Shown piece by piece: positions 11,051-24,150 of a stretch of 64,000 nt of DNA (position 1 is the first letter of the stretch; every line of letters starts with the position of its first letter). A program made the translations under genes and the position numbers. Under the pieces are notes generated by a model that was given only the letters and a program-made list of their open reading frames with translations, had not been told where the DNA came from and did not search any database. The DNA lies in contig CM057009.1 of assembly GCA_029891345.1 (NCBI GenBank), positions 312,008,184 through 312,072,183 of the forward strand, read 5' to 3'. The stretch comes from Dryococelus australis (Eukaryota; Arthropoda; Insecta; Phasmatodea; Phasmatidae).

Positions 11051-12590
11051 ACCAATGGAAAAATATTGCACGGCCTTAATACAATCCAAAGGCATATTAC
11101 AATTCCCTATTAAATTTGGACATGTCAGAAGCCAACTGACGCCAAGGATAGAATATTTAGCTATTAACTGTCTTAAGTACAAAGTTAAAAATAAATTTTC
11201 CATCCCTGGAGCACAGCGAACATTCCTGCAGCTGAAGCCTTGACATAGATGAAAATGACACTCCGCAATTCTTCAGTCAACCGTATTATCTTATATCAGT
11301 GCATGCACATTTACTCTGAAATAGTTAACTACATAGCTACACAAACACAATATGTATAAAGAACAAAGCTTTGGAGAAAAAATCAAAACCAAATGTCATA
11401 TTTAAAAGCATTTTTTTGTGGTCTGAATACTCTACATTGTTCTTTTGTATAAGCCTACAGTTTGTAAGCTTCATCGCAAAATGTTAGGCTCTATCGTTAT
11501 TGTTCAGTGAGAATGAAGACATGGAGATATTTGGGTCCAAATATTTCCCCTTTTATAATAGCGTCATCACTACTACGACTAAGACCATTACAGAATGATT
11601 TTCGAAAACAAAAGTACATAATAAATTCTGAGGAAACCTCTTGAAAACAGCAAGAATATATCCTTCTGCGTAGGGGAAATTAGTCACTTGTTCAGTTGAT
11701 ACGATACATATTTCTATGAATCGAAAAATGGAATTAATACCAACAGAATACACATAATTTTACAAGAAACAGTTTCGTAGCACTAAAATTACACACCACC
11801 TAAGTAGCACCATCAAAGATTATTTTTTTTTGTTACGAAAAGCATTTGGAGTTGGTTCAAATGCCATCTTACGATCGTGGTATTATTATTCACTAATTAA
11901 CTTTGTGTGTCATTGAAATAAGAAAGGAAGACATGGTGAATCCACTGAAAGTAATTTAATTTTAACGAAGTAGGAAATTAATATCATATATAATTTTATT
12001 AATAAACATTTTTGTCTCTGCAAAAAAAAAAGGCGTGCAATTTGATACGAGTTCAATGTTTTCAATGAAACATTAACTTCTGCGACCCAAAATAAACCAA
12101 ACATAAAATAACAACGTACCATTGTCAAAAGGCAAAATTTAAAACTATTTTTTTGCAACAAATAACCAAAATATTATCATTAAATAACTTCCAACATAAA
12201 AAGCTTTAAATAAATACCTAAATACAAACACATAAAATTAATTATTCCATATGCATAATTTACACTAGTGGTAATTTAACTAACAATGTAACCAAAACAA
12301 AATCACAATAAGTACATGGTCTTCAACTTCTATACTTTTGGGCCAGCAATATAAGGAAGCTCTAATTTGTTTTTTTCTTTTAGTACAATAGTCTAATTTG
12401 AAGTAATTAGGATATTTGTAATCTGTTAACCTTTGTTATACGGACTTCTGCTACTTCCACATGAGCTGTGTTGCAAAAGCTTCCGAATCATTTGGTCAAC
12501 TTTAATACGATTTAGGAAGTTTTTGCCCATTCACACAATATTTGGTTTCGCATGCAATGCCATTCTTTTAATAACAGGTGGTGCATTACA
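11050..12590 (+). repeat. Module T, copy T1
   Basis: Carries the conserved block with GHVRSQLTPRIE on the plus strand (open frame 11055-11243, ending in PGAQRTFLQLKP). The downstream EYT-type frame near 11.75 kb is broken. It ends in the fixed AACAGGTG junction before cassette M3. The T module lies between arrays and cassettes throughout and has no recognised function. Confidence 0.7.
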
Positions 12591-12689
12591 TTGTTAATAT
12601 ACAAATGTTTTTAAAGCATAAGAACAAGTGTTAAAAAAATATAATTAATGATTTGATTAATGGTTTCAAAAGTATATACGTTATTTAAT

Positions 12690-12960
12690 GATATATTGAA
12701 ATTATATCAATAACATTTAATCCACTCGAACAAAGTGTAAATCAATTAAACATAGATATCCACATTTACCTGAATTGAAATTCTGAATTCGATCATGATT
12801 GTAACAAACATGTCTGTTATTAAAGAAAATGGTTAAATTAGTGGGAATATTGCCTCAAAATGGATCAGAATAGTAAACGTTGTTGTTTTCTTTAAGATTG
12901 CTAACTGAATAAGTTCTAGGATTAAATGTAATGTCAAAATTAACCACTTTAAAACAATGT
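12690..12960 (-). pseudogene. Polinton protease remnant, M3 (A type)
   Basis: The catalytic-His motif reads RTYS and the acidic motif SDPF followed by a stop. The KCGY text keeps the Cys. This is a heavily damaged copy that shares the His-to-Tyr change with the other A-type copies. Confidence 0.65.
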
Positions 12961-13164
12961 TTGTGCATACTTTTCGTTAATTCGTCATTAATATAAACAT
13001 TTCCAAAATACTTAATATTTAATAATTATACATATTATTCAATATCCATATTAGGTGGTGGAAACATATACTATTTTTTTTGCCTTCCTCTTTTCGCGAC
13101 TTATCTTTTCCAGTCCCGTTTTTTTTTGCTAAATTATGTGAATTTTAATCTTCTAATCATTTTT

Positions 13165-13450
13165 TTATTTGTTCCTAGTTTGATAAATAGAATTGTAAAA
13201 TGTAGCAGCTCCACAGACTAAGCAACCAGCTAAACCACTAAGTGCACATAAAGCAGAAATAATCATATGTATTATTCCTCCACGGTGTAAACCGATGTAA
13301 GTTTTTTCTTTGGCCAACTTTTTGACTGCTGGGAACGATAAAGTTAATTTGAAACTTTTATATTCTATCAATTTTCTTATTGTTTATCTAAATTTGTTCG
13401 TTGTTAAAAATTTATTTTTACCCAATTTTTTTTCATTTCTCAAATGGGAA
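13165..13450 (-). pseudogene. Polinton hydrophobic GGIIP fragment, M3
   Basis: Open frame 13165-13371 with GLHRGGIIHMIISALCAL, preceded by the KKLAKEK stretch and, further upstream, by FPFEK. Truncated relative to the protein expected from the family. Confidence 0.55.
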
Positions 13451-13489
13451 ATCGCAGGATATAGCTGTTATCTTCATTTTAAACGAAAA

Positions 13490-13560
<71 letters not shown>
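13490..13560. repeat. (CA)n(TA)n microsatellite inside M3
   Basis: About 17 bases of CA, then about 54 bases of TA, at the same place as in M1. Frames read through it as (YI)n on either strand. Confidence 0.95.
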
Positions 13561-13564
<4 letters not shown>

Positions 13565-13599
13565 AAAACATTTTAGTTCTCGAACATAATTTTTTTTAT

Positions 13600-13990
13600 A
13601 AATAGTTAAAGCAAAAGCAGCAGAAGCAATTCTTCCTCCACTTGGAGAATTTTTATTTAACATGATTTCTTTTGATTCTTTTTTTTTAAATTTTATCACC
13701 ATTAAGTCTAGATACTATTCGTTATGATCTCTATAAGCAATATCGTGATATTAGCATGCTTCATATACTATATTTACTCGTGTGACACCTCTTTATAATT
13801 TTTCGTCTAATTTTATAAATTGTACACAATAATTATAACCTGCCAAATGCATTTTGGGCAGATTTAAAATATTTAGTGCTCGATTTATAACACCTTTGCA
13901 TTGGTGTTCAGAAATACAAAATGAATTTGGAATTACATTTCAGACTCTTATAAGATATCAAATATATTTTTGATTATTAACAACACGAGA
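13600..13990 (-). pseudogene. Polinton PLA2 remnant, M3 (A type)
   Basis: MHLAGYNYC, KLDE and a YHDIAYRDHN stretch are readable. The TAA stop before the HDI motif is the one shared by all A-type copies. Downstream (13600-13660) the SGGRIASAAFALTIY stretch is open. Confidence 0.75.
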
Positions 13991-14170
13991 AAATTTATTT
14001 TTTTACATTTATAGTAGAATCACTTGCTATAGGTGGCAAATCTTTTAATGGAATAATATCCATTTGCTCTTCGAAATTAGAAAAATTATATTATATCAAT
14101 GAGCTCATCTTGCAAGTTCCTTACAATAATTTCAATTTTTTAACGCCTCCAATAAAATTTACATGATATA
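13990..14170 (-). pseudogene. Upstream end of M3, TPGL part deleted
   Basis: At about 14000 the text jumps from the start of the PLA2 region directly to the block that normally lies about 550 bases further on (ATAGTAGAATCACTTGCTAT). The whole TPGL-type ORF is missing, a deletion seen only in this cassette. Confidence 0.6.
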
Positions 14171-14540
14171 TTTCCTTCGTTGAAAAAGCTCATATACATA
14201 ATATAAATAAAATACACATTACCTAAAATGTGAAAATTAGATGTGATTTATTCCTTCTTCAATATGTTTTAATGTGGAAAAAACATTTTACACAAAGTTT
14301 CACATACTCCATCTCCTCCAGGAAATGACATTAGCTTCCACTGATGATCGTAAAAATTATAGTATACATAGTGACACTATTCCATTGTCATTTTGGTGCC
14401 GTCGAATATATCTTGAAGGGAGTGTCCTGCAGATGGAGTGAGACTGATCTAAGCTGACTGTTTGGTGACGTTGCACAATAGTCGCTAAAAGTGAAACGTC
14501 ACCAAATAGACAGTCTAAACCAATACTTCTCTAACGGACA
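14170..14540 (+). repeat. Module P, copy 3, with stem-loop
   Basis: Copy of module P. The 16-base-arm inverted repeat at 14461-14506 is identical to the one at 8220. The plus frame is broken. Confidence 0.6.
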
Positions 14541-15960
14541 TGGAATATGAGTAAGTAATCTGGAACAAAAGAAGTAACCATTCATAATATACATTGCGAA
14601 TATTGTTATTATTTAAATATTTGGTATGTCGTAAGTTAACTATAAATAACACATTATCATAAACAGCAAAATACAAAACTTGAATCACTAATTCATTTTT
14701 GTTAATTGTTTCTCAACATTGTATTCTCACCTGCGTTATCCATCGCTTGTATGTCGCTATACAAATATTTTCTTCGAGTGAAGAAGCATAACATTGCTGA
14801 TCTTATATGTCGGTAGATTCAAATTTGCATTATAATGCAGAATTCCTCTAGAATCCATAGTTTATGCAGTAAACTGGATTACTTGACTATTAATTATGTC
14901 CCCTCTGTAATTTTATCATTGAGAAATTGAAGGGCATTGAAAATTGATTAAGTTTTCTTCCAGGTGTGACGTTAGTAATATAAAATCGCTTCTGGTGAAA
15001 ACTGAATTATATTCTCCGAACAATAATCAAACTTACATATAATCGATTGTGAACAATTTCCTGCCACTAGAGGGATAAAGAATCCAATGAGAGGATTCTG
15101 TTAGCAAGTGTTATCACTTAGTTTTGGTATACGGTTTGCCTAGAAGCAAGGATAAAGTAAACAATGCCTAACCTATTTCTGGGTAGTTCAATCGACTGTC
15201 ATAATATTGTGCAGCAGCACAGAATAAAATGTACTAAAATGTTGTGAAATATAATCCGATATTCAAATATAGAGTGTAGACCAATGAATTCTTCTTGTTT
15301 ATTATTAAAATTTTCACTCTGTCTACAGTGAAATTTATTGGCGTTCATGAATGTGTCAGAATTATTTTTTTTTAAGGTTTCCGACGCAAGTCTAAATATA
15401 CGACCCCTGTTTTCTAACATGAATTTACACACAATCTGGTATAAAGTATATGAGTAGTATGAATAGGTGTGTTTTGTAATAAGGGGAAAGGACATTGGAG
15501 CTGGAGCCGGGGAGCTGCCATATTGGTACCTCATCTGTCCGCCATATGGATGTCACTCACCTTACACATTACTCCTGTCCATGACCTTTAACCTAATGAC
15601 CTCAAATAATCGCAAAATATACCCAAAAATTACCCCAAACCATTCGAAGAAAATGCCAAACACATTTTTAAAAAATCTAAAAATTAATAAAAATGTGTTA
15701 TTTAAAATTTATTCAAAATATTACAAAAGGTTCTCAATAAATTTCCTATACATTACAGGGCAGGTGACGCTGATCAGCGAACTTGGGATAGGAACCAGTG
15801 ACCCAGGTGACACGGATCTCTTATCCAGGTGTCAGGAAAGTAGAACCTATGACCTATGACCAAGGAATTCGAAATAATTTAAAAATTTAAGAATTGCCGA
15901 AAAAATATTTTTTAAGGTATAAAAATTGTTTTATGTTAATTTTTAAAACTTAAATTTCAG
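14540..15960. repeat. Spacer module Q/R, copy 3
   Basis: Contains a 130-codon plus frame (15467-15859) ending in LGIGTSDPGDTDLLSRCQES. The end of this frame recurs at 45.96 kb. I recognise no family and treat it as a chance frame in a repeat, though the shared ending merits a check. Confidence 0.55.
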
Positions 15961-16435
15961 AGGTCGCCTTTCGCACATACAAATTCTGACGTTATTGTTG
16001 GAGCAACCAATGGCCAACTTTTACGGCGACTCTCATTTTTATAGTTGACCATCATCTTGGTAGGCCTTCACCATCTTCGTAGGAATCACACATCCACCAT
16101 ATTGAAAGCCTAGACTTTGAATAAACTTGAAATCCAAAACTCGAGAAAAAATACATAACAGTCATCAAGCATTAAACATTACAGACTACGAATGCCATGT
16201 TAGATGCAGACAAACTCGACATTGAACCCATGACCATTCAAAAATATGTGTAGCAAAAAATCGTGAATACTAATATATAAGTCAGTTAGCATAATACCTT
16301 AATGACTACTTCCATCTTAATTTACATGCTAACTACATCGACCTTGAATCCATGACGTTTGAATAACATTCAAAATAAACACTTGAGAAAATAATATATG
16401 AACTTGAAACAAAACAAAATAAAATATTTATGGAA
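15960..16435. repeat. Short tandem block and shortened minisatellite, unit 3
   Basis: The CCATC-type block (15990-16100) is followed by only about two to three 120-base monomers. The minisatellite copy number thus differs between units. Confidence 0.6.
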
Positions 16436-18085
16436 AACTTTAAAACCAATGGTATAACATCGCACGGACATAATACGATCTCGATGTGTATTTAATTTCC
16501 TCCTAACTTGGACGGGGCAGAAGCCAACTGACGCCAAGGAGAGAAAATTTGGTGCAACGCTGTATATTTAATACGAAGATAACACTAAATTTTCCATCCC
16601 TGGAGCACGGCGATCATTCCGACATACAAAGCATTGACGTAGATGGCCGTAACTCTTCGCAATTCCTCAGACAACTGTATTATTTCCTATCAGTGACTAA
16701 ACGGTTACTCTGAAATAGTAAACTACATAACTACACAAACACATATGTATAAAGAACTAAGCTTTAAAGAATAATCAAAACAAAAAGTCACCTTTAAAAG
16801 CATTATTTTTATGGTCTGAATACTGTACATGGTTCTTTTGTATAACCCTGCAGTTGTTAAGGAACATCATAAAAGGTTAGGCTGCATGGTTATTGTTCAG
16901 TGAGAATGAAGACAATTAAATTTTTGGGTACAAAAATTTCCCCTTTTACAATTACGTCATAACAACGACGAGTAAGAACAATATTGTATGATTTTTCTGG
17001 AACAAAATTACCTAAATAAATTCTGAGGAGACCACTTCAAAATTGCTAGAAAATATCTTTGTCGGTCGGGGAAATAAATCACTCGTTCGTTTCATACGAT
17101 GCATATTTTTGACAATCAAGAAATGAAATTATTACCAGAAGAATAAAGAGAAATTTACAAGAAAAAACTTCCTAGCACTTAAATCACATAACACATAACT
17201 AGTACACTCAAAGTAATTTTTTACTTTCAAAAAAGCATTTGGAGTTTGTGCATGTTCCATCATACGATCCAGATATTGTCATTCACTTATTAACTTTGTG
17301 TGTCACTGAAATAAGAAAGGAAACCATGGAGAATCCACTGAAAGGAATTTAATTTTAACGAAGTATGAAATGAATATCATATATAATTTTATTAATAAAC
17401 ATTTTTGTCTCCGCAACATAAAAGGCGTGCAATTTGATACGAGTTCAATGATTTCAATGAAATATTATCTTCTGCGACCCAGAATATGACAAACAAAAAA
17501 TAACTTATCGTTATCTACAGCAAAAATTTAAACAATTTTTTTTTTCAACAAATAACCAAAATATAATAATTAAATAACTTCGAATTTAAACACTTTAAAT
17601 AAATACCTTAATACAAACTACATATCGTCGCAATAGGAAAAATTAAAACCATTTTTTTGCATCAAATAACCAAAATATTATCATTAAATAACTTCCAAAA
17701 GAAAAAGCTTTAAATAAATTCCTTAATACAAACACATCAATATAATTTTTCCAAATGCAATTTTTACACTAGTGGTAATTTAATTAACAATGTATACAAA
17801 ACAAAATCACAATAAGTACATGCTCTTCATTTTCTATACTTTTGGGCAAACAATATAAGAAGCTATAATTTGTTTTTTTCTTTTAGTACAATAATCTTAT
17901 TTTACATAATTAGGATATTTCTGATCAGTTTCTATTTGTTATACGGACTTCTGCTACTTCCACATGAGCTGTGTTGCTAAAGCTTCCGAATCATTTGGAA
18001 AAATTTCATACGATTAAGGAAGTTTAGTCACATTCATACTATTTTTGGTTTCGCTTCCAATGCCATTTTTTAATAACAGGAGGTT
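16435..18085 (+). repeat. Module T, copy T2
   Basis: The conserved GRAEAN/LTPRIE block is degenerate here. About 150 bases are internally duplicated near 17.5-17.7 kb (the AAATAACCAAAATAT stretch occurs twice). Ends at the fixed junction before V1. Confidence 0.65.
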
Positions 18086-19650
18086 CTATAAAATAGAAAT
18101 CATTAAGCAAAAATAACAAAAACATTATTTTTCATTGCTGCATAAATAGATTCATTGTTTTATTACCTGTATATTATCAAATTATTATACAAATGTAACT
18201 CAAGACACTTCGCTAAGTAGATTATAAATTCCGAAATTCAATTCGCCTAGTACGGTACTATGAAAGAAAAAATACATTTAAAAATATCACGTATATCTTT
18301 CCTAAGAGAGTGGCGTTATCCAGCCACTGTGGAAACACTCATCTATGATAGAAAGCCAAAATCTTGCAGATATCATATTCAACTGTCTACCCAATTCCTC
18401 AAACAGAATCCACACTTATGAGCACTAACGTATATACGTAGCTTTTTCATGTTCCAGGCAGTGAGAGTACGGTTTCCTCATTTCAGCACTACGATATTCC
18501 TAATCACGATATACGTAGGCCTACAGCTTCAGAATATTATAACATAACTGTCGACGGGAATCGAGATATGAAATTCTTAATAAATGCACAAAATCAATTG
18601 CCTGCAATAACCTAAGTTATTAAGTATTCATACTCAAAACTAATAAATACACAGTGCTATCAAGGGAGCACAAATTAATTCGGCAAATATAATAATACTT
18701 ATATATGACTTTACAGCAGGATAATGTAACCCAACCATGTAGTGTATTGAATTACATGTCATAAATGTTGCTACATTACGTTCACAATAAAGTAGACAGT
18801 TTGGAAAACAAAAAATGAGAAAAGAAACTTCCCATGCCTTCATATACATCAACGGGCGCACTCAGCGACATTTGTCATGTAAATTAGGTAACGATACATG
18901 GAATGTAAAAAAGTTAGGTAACCATTTGTGATAATTCAAATTATTTATTTCGCTTTCTGTTATTATTTCAATGCATCAGTGTGCAAAAATTAGCAGATTT
19001 ATCAAATGTTTACCTTGTTGATAATTTCACAGTTTCACTTGACCGACGCTTGAATAGAGTGATGGGGCCGATGGCAAAGTTAGTTTTACATAAAACGGAA
19101 TATCACATAACGTGCATTAAAGTTGATCTTAATCAGGATTTTCAAAAGTGCTCATTACAACGTAAATACCCTATATCAGGCTTATTTTAAAGATGGTTAG
19201 TTTAGAGGAATGGAGATGTTTGGGTAGCTCTTAACAACGACGTCTTGAGAGCCGATGAGGGAGAAGTGAGATATTATAGAGAAGCGCCGGAATGCTGTGT
19301 TGGAGTGCACGGGAAATCCCCTAGAAATACGTCAAAACAATGGCATCGACCACCAACATTCCGGAAGTGACCCGGCCGGAGTTTGAACCAGGATAACCTT
19401 GGTGGGAGGCGGGCAGTCTAAAAGCTGAAACGCCGTGGACCAGGTAAATCTGTGACAGGGAATTACCATACTTTTTTTACGGAAGTTCGTCTCGGATATT
19501 TTTACCCAATTGAATTTACATGACACCTTGGAATTTTTTTAAATAATATAGTTGCAAAAGAGCTTACCGCGGATACAACTTCAAACTCGCCTATGCGAAA
19601 CACATAGCTAAATATTAGTGTCACAGTAAATTTTTTCTTTCAGATAGATA
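18085..19650. repeat. Module V, copy V1
   Basis: About 1.6 kb shared with 53.9, 57.4 and 61.0 kb. Landmarks are CCAGCCACTGTGGAA (about 18335), a GTAGGCCTAC palindrome (about 18505) and the SINE-like element listed next. No coding frame is conserved between copies. Confidence 0.7.
19192..19444 (-). mobile_element. tRNA-derived SINE-like element, V1
   Basis: On the minus strand the element starts with an A-box-like TGAAACGCC complement and GACTGCCCGCC. It then has a B-box GGTTCAAACTCCGG (complement at 19376-19389), followed by a tRNA-unrelated body. The layout fits a Pol III-transcribed tRNA-derived SINE. It is embedded in a tandem unit, so it need not be mobile. Diverged from consensus. Confidence 0.6.
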
Positions 19651-20105
19651 TGTGGAAATGTGGAAAGACCCATCTTACGATTAAGGAAATGTCATTCGCT
19701 TAGATTACAAATTTTGAGAGTCACTAAAATAATAAAGGGAAACGTTGCCGGAACCAATAAAAGGAATATAATTTTAATCAAGAAAGCTAATAAATATAAC
19801 ATGTTTTAAAAAGAACAGTGATACCTGCGCTACAAAAAAAAGGCACGAACTATAGTCTAATAACAATGAAGACAATGAAATATTAAGTACTACGACAAAC
19901 AATTAGATCAAACATAAAATTACAAATCGAAAATACCAAGAAATTATACAATTATTATAAGGTATTCATTTTCCCTTATTTGCTCTAATATTTTAAAACT
20001 CATACGAGGAAGTTTAAATTGGAAGTAATGTATGTCCCTTTACAGTGACAAGAATGAGAAGATACATATACATTTGGCAACTACTTTAACTTTAACACTA
20101 ACATT
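19650..20105. repeat. Module W, copy 1
   Basis: Begins with CCATCTTACGATTAAGG and GAGAGTCACTAAAATAATAAAGG. These align with the downstream T text CCATCTTACGATCGTGG and GTGTGTCACTGAAATAAGAAAGG, and the likeness continues to the AGATCAAACATAAAAT stretch. It is a diverged paralogue of the T tail. Confidence 0.7.
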
Positions 20106-21630
20106 ATACACTCAAAACCAATGGTAAAATATCACACGGCCATATTACAATAACAAGGCGAACTTAAGTTCCATGTTAAATTTGGACGTGTCAGAAGCCA
20201 GCTGACGCCAAGGATAGAAAATTTAGCCATTAACTGTCTTAAGTACGAAGTTAACATTAAATTTTCCATCCCTGGAGCACAGAGTACATTCCTGTAGCTG
20301 AAGCCTTGACGAAGATGACATGACTCTCCGCAATTCCGCAGGCAACCGTATTATCTTATATCAGTGCCTGCACGGTTACTCTGAAATAGTTAACTACATA
20401 GCTACACAAACACAATAAGTATAAAAAGCAAAGCTTTGGAGAAAAAATCAAAACAAAATGTCAAATTTAAATCAATTTTTTTTGTCTAAAAACTGTACAT
20501 TGTTCTTTTGTATAAGACTACAGTTTGTAAGCTTCATCGCAAAATGTTAGGCTGCATGGTTATTGTTCAGTGAGAATAAAGACATGGAGTTTTTTGGGTC
20601 CAAAAATTTCCCCTTTTAGAAAGGCGTCATCACTACTATGACTAAGAACAATACTGTATGATTTTCTGGGACAAAAGTACATAATAAATTCTGAGGAATT
20701 CTCTTGAAAACTGCAAGAAAATAACTTTGTGGGTCGGGGAATTAAATCACTCGTTCATTTGATGCGATAAAGTTTCTAAAATGCGAAAAATTTATTTAAT
20801 ACAAACAAAATAAACAGAATTTTACAGAAGACGTTTTCCTTACAAAAACAAAACCATATAACTAGTAAATTTTTTACTTTCAGAAAGGCATTTTGAGTTT
20901 GTGTATGATCCATCTTACGAACCAGATATTGTCATTCACTTATTAACTTTCTGTGTCACTGAAATATAAAAGGAAACCATGGTGAATCCACTAAAAGGAA
21001 TTTAATTTTAACAAAGTAGGAAATGAATACCATATATAATTTTATTAATAAACATTTCTGTCTCCGCAACAAAACAGGCGCGCTATTTGATACGAGTTCG
21101 ATGATTTCAATGAAACATTAACTACTGCGACCCAGAATATGACAAACAAAAAATAACTTATCGTTATCTACAGCAAAAATTTAAACAATTTTTTCTTTCA
21201 ACAAATAACCAAAATATAATAATTAAATAACTTCGAATTTAAACACTTTAAATAAATACCTTAATACAAACTCATAAATTTAATTATTCCCTATGCAATT
21301 TTTACCCTAGTGGTAATTTAAATAACAATGTATACAAAACAAAATCACAATAAATACATGCTCTTTCATTTCTATACTTTTGGGCAAAGAATATATGAAG
21401 CTATAATTTGTTTTTTCTTTTAGTACAATAATGTTAATTCACGTAATTAGGATATTTCTAATTTGTTTCCCTTTGTTACACGGACTTCTGCATCTTTCAC
21501 ATGAGCTATGTTGCTAAAGCTTCGGGAATCATTTGGTTAATTTTAATACTATTTAGGAATTTTAGTCACATTCACACTATTTTTGGTTTCGCATGCGATG
21601 CCATACCTTTAATAACAGGTGGTGCATTAC
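20105..21630 (+). repeat. Module T, copy T3
   Basis: GRVRSQLTPRIENLAINCLK is readable at about 20175-20240, and the EYT-type frame is broken. Ends in AACAGGTG directly before cassette M4. Confidence 0.7.
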
Positions 21631-21739
21631 ATTGTTAATATACAAATGATTTAAAGCATAAGAACTAGTGTATAAAAAAATATAATTAAAGATTTGATTA
21701 ATGGTATCCAAAGTATACACGTTATTAAATGATATAAAG

Positions 21740-21990
21740 AAATTATATCAATAACATTTAATCCACTCGAACAAAGTGTAAAACAATTAAAAATAGATGT
21801 CTACATTTACCTGAAATAAAATTCTGAATTCGATCATGATTGTAACAAACATAACATATATCAAAGTATTTGGTTAAATTAGAGGGAATATTGCCTCAAA
21901 ATGAATCAAAATAATAAACATTGTTGTTTTCTTTAAGATAACTCACCGAATAAGTTCCAGGATTAAATTAAATGTCAAAATTAACGACTG
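21740..21990 (-). pseudogene. Polinton protease remnant, M4 (A type)
   Basis: The His motif reads GTYS, YYFDSF is followed by a stop, and the Cys motif KCRH retains the Cys but not the glycine. The His-to-Tyr change is shared with M1, M3, M6, M7 and M9. Confidence 0.68.
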
Positions 21991-22195
21991 TACATAATGT
22001 TTTGTGCATACTGTTCGGTAATTCGTCAATAATATAAACATTTAAGAAATGCTTAATATTTAATAATTATACATATTATCCAATATCCATATTAGATAGT
22101 GGAAACATATTCTATTTATTTTTTGCCTTCCTCTTTTCGCAACTAATCCTTTCCAGTCTTGTTTTCCATTGCTAAATTATGTGTTTTTTATTCTT

Positions 22196-22500
22196 CTAAT
22201 AATTTTTTTTGGTACTAGTTTGTTTAATATAATTGTAAAATGTAGCAGCTCCACAGACTAAGCAACTGGCTAAACCACTAAGTGCACATAAAACAGCAAG
22301 AACCATAGGTATTATTCCTCCACGGTGTAAACCACTATATGTTTTTCCTTTGGCCAACTTTTTGTCTGTTGGGAATGATAAAGTTAATTTGAAACTTTTA
22401 CATTCTACCAATTTTTTTATTGTTTATCTAAATTTGTTCGTTGTTAAAAATTTATATTTACCCAAATTTTTTAATTTCTCAAATGGGGAAATCGCAGATT
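22196..22500 (-). pseudogene. Polinton hydrophobic GGIIP fragment, M4
   Basis: Open frame 22196-22411 with GLHRGGIIPMVLAVLCAL followed by SGLASC, the cleanest A-type version of the hydrophobic segment. The upstream KKLAKGK stretch is kept. Confidence 0.58.
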
Positions 22501-22522
22501 ATATTTATCTTCATTTAAAAGT

Positions 22523-22601
22523 AAAAAAAAAAAAAAAACACACACACGCACATATAAATAAATAAATAAATAAATATACATATATATATATATATATATA
22601 T
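22523..22601. repeat. Compound microsatellite inside M4
   Basis: Poly-A, then CA, then AAAT and TA tracts, at the same site as in M1 and M3 but with different composition. Confidence 0.92.
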
Positions 22602-22639
22602 TCATAAAACATTTTAATTCATGAACCTAATTCTGTTTT

Positions 22640-23050
22640 GTAAATAGTTAAAACAAAAGAAGCAGAAGAAATTTTTTCTCCATTTGGAGTATTATATTAA
22701 ATATGATTTCTTGAGCTACTTTTTTTTTTAATTTATCACCATTAAGTCTACATTATAAATCATTATGATCTATATAAGCAATATCGTGATATTAGCTTGC
22801 TTCATCTAGTATTTTTACTCCTGTGACACCTCTTTCTAATTTTTCGTCGAATTTTGTAAATGCTACACAAAAATTATAACCTGTCCAATGCATTTCGGGC
22901 AGATTTAAACTGTTTAGTTCTCGATTTGTAGCACCTTACCTTGGTGTTCAGACACACAAAATTAATGCGGAATTACATTTCAATCTCTTATAAGATATCA
23001 AATTCCTTTTGGATTATTAACAACAAGAGAACATTTATTGTTTAGAATAT
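22640..23050 (-). pseudogene. Polinton PLA2 remnant, M4 (A type)
   Basis: GYNFC, FTKFDEKLERGVTGV and YHDIAYIDHNDL are readable. The shared TAA stop precedes the HDI motif (here after DEAS). The PLA2 calcium loop lacks the family's usual GP after the Cys. Confidence 0.75.
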
Positions 23051-23169
23051 TCATTATGTTTATATTTCATAGTAATAATGTTTATTTCCAGCATTTTCCT
23101 CACCAAGAATTTCTAATAATCTAACAACCAATTTTCTAATATCAACCATCCAAAAATATTCTCCAGGTA

Positions 23170-23790
23170 AACTGTTGCATTTTTTATGCCATCGCCGACT
23201 ATAGGAGATTTGTTCGAAATTGTTATTTTTGGTGTGTTAAGCTCTGATCATAATTCACTTAAATATGGTCCTAAACAGTCATCAAAAATTTGTATTAATT
23301 ATATGATTATACATACAACCTACACTAAATGCCGAATTTATATAAGGGTTACATTCTTGCAATGCAGCATTTTTGGTTATAAAAATTTCTGCGTAATTTT
23401 CATAGTCATTAATATTGCGTTTACCCTCAAGATATTATTTTAATTTTTTGTTAACAAATTACTTAATCCTGGTGTTAATTTAAATTCTATATCTTTAGCA
23501 AAATGCGTATCGGTATTCATCGTTACTTTTGTATCAAGAATGTAAAAATTTTCACAAAATAAATATTAATTTTGATTTTTATTTATAACATTTATTCTTT
23601 CATCATATTCTGCTCCAAATTATAGCAGAACCGCCTGCTAGAGGTCGCAAATCGTAAAAAGGAATAACATCCATTTGCTCTTTAAAATTACGAGAATTAC
23701 ATTATTATCAATGTGCATATCTTGCAAGTTTCTTTCCAAAAATTTATATTCAATGCTTCCAAGAAAGTTTACATTATATATTACATTCGG
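23170..23790 (-). pseudogene. TPGL-type ORF and upstream block, M4
   Basis: FKLTPGLSNLLTK lies near 23450-23490, starting from a Met at about 23520 (MNTDTHFAKD). Frameshifts follow within 100 bases. Same position relative to PLA2 as in the other cassettes. Confidence 0.4.
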
Positions 23791-24150
23791 TGAAAAAGCT
23801 CATATGCGAAATATAACTTAAATAGACATTACCTGAAAGGTGAAAATTAGATGTGGGAAATGCCATCTTCAATAAACTTTATTACGAAAAAAACATTTTA
23901 CTCAAAGTTTCATACGCACTTACTCCTCCAGAAAATGACATTAGCTTACACTGATGACCGTGAAAATTACAGTATACAGTATGGCACTAATCCATTGTCA
24001 CGTTGGTGGCCTCGAATATATCTTGTAGGGAGTGTCATGCAGCTGGAGTCATACGGATATAAGATGTCTATTTGGGTCCGTATCACTATAGTTTATAAAA
24101 ATGAAACGTCACCAGATAGACAGCCTAGACCAATACTTTTATAACAGCCA
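23790..24150 (+). repeat. Module P, copy 4, longest open frame (97 codons)
   Basis: The plus frame 23851-24144 is uninterrupted from MWEMPSS to DRQPRPILL and contains TDDRENYSIQYGTNPLSRWW. The same frame is open over part of the 35-kb copy. I recognise no family. It could be a remnant exon or chance, since the minus strand is also largely open. Confidence 0.5.

Noticed and set aside
15467-15859. 130-codon plus frame, and 45605-45964 with the same ending
   Set aside because: Only the last ~40 codons are shared and other Q/R copies interrupt them. No family recognised, so it is listed within the repeat.
18640-18861. 73-codon minus frame in V1
   Set aside because: Copies V2 to V4 have stops and shifts in it, and no family was recognised.
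18085-19650. Module V as an LTR or DNA transposon
   Set aside because: I found no terminal repeats, target-site duplication or transposase. The short GTAGGCCTAC palindrome alone is not evidence.
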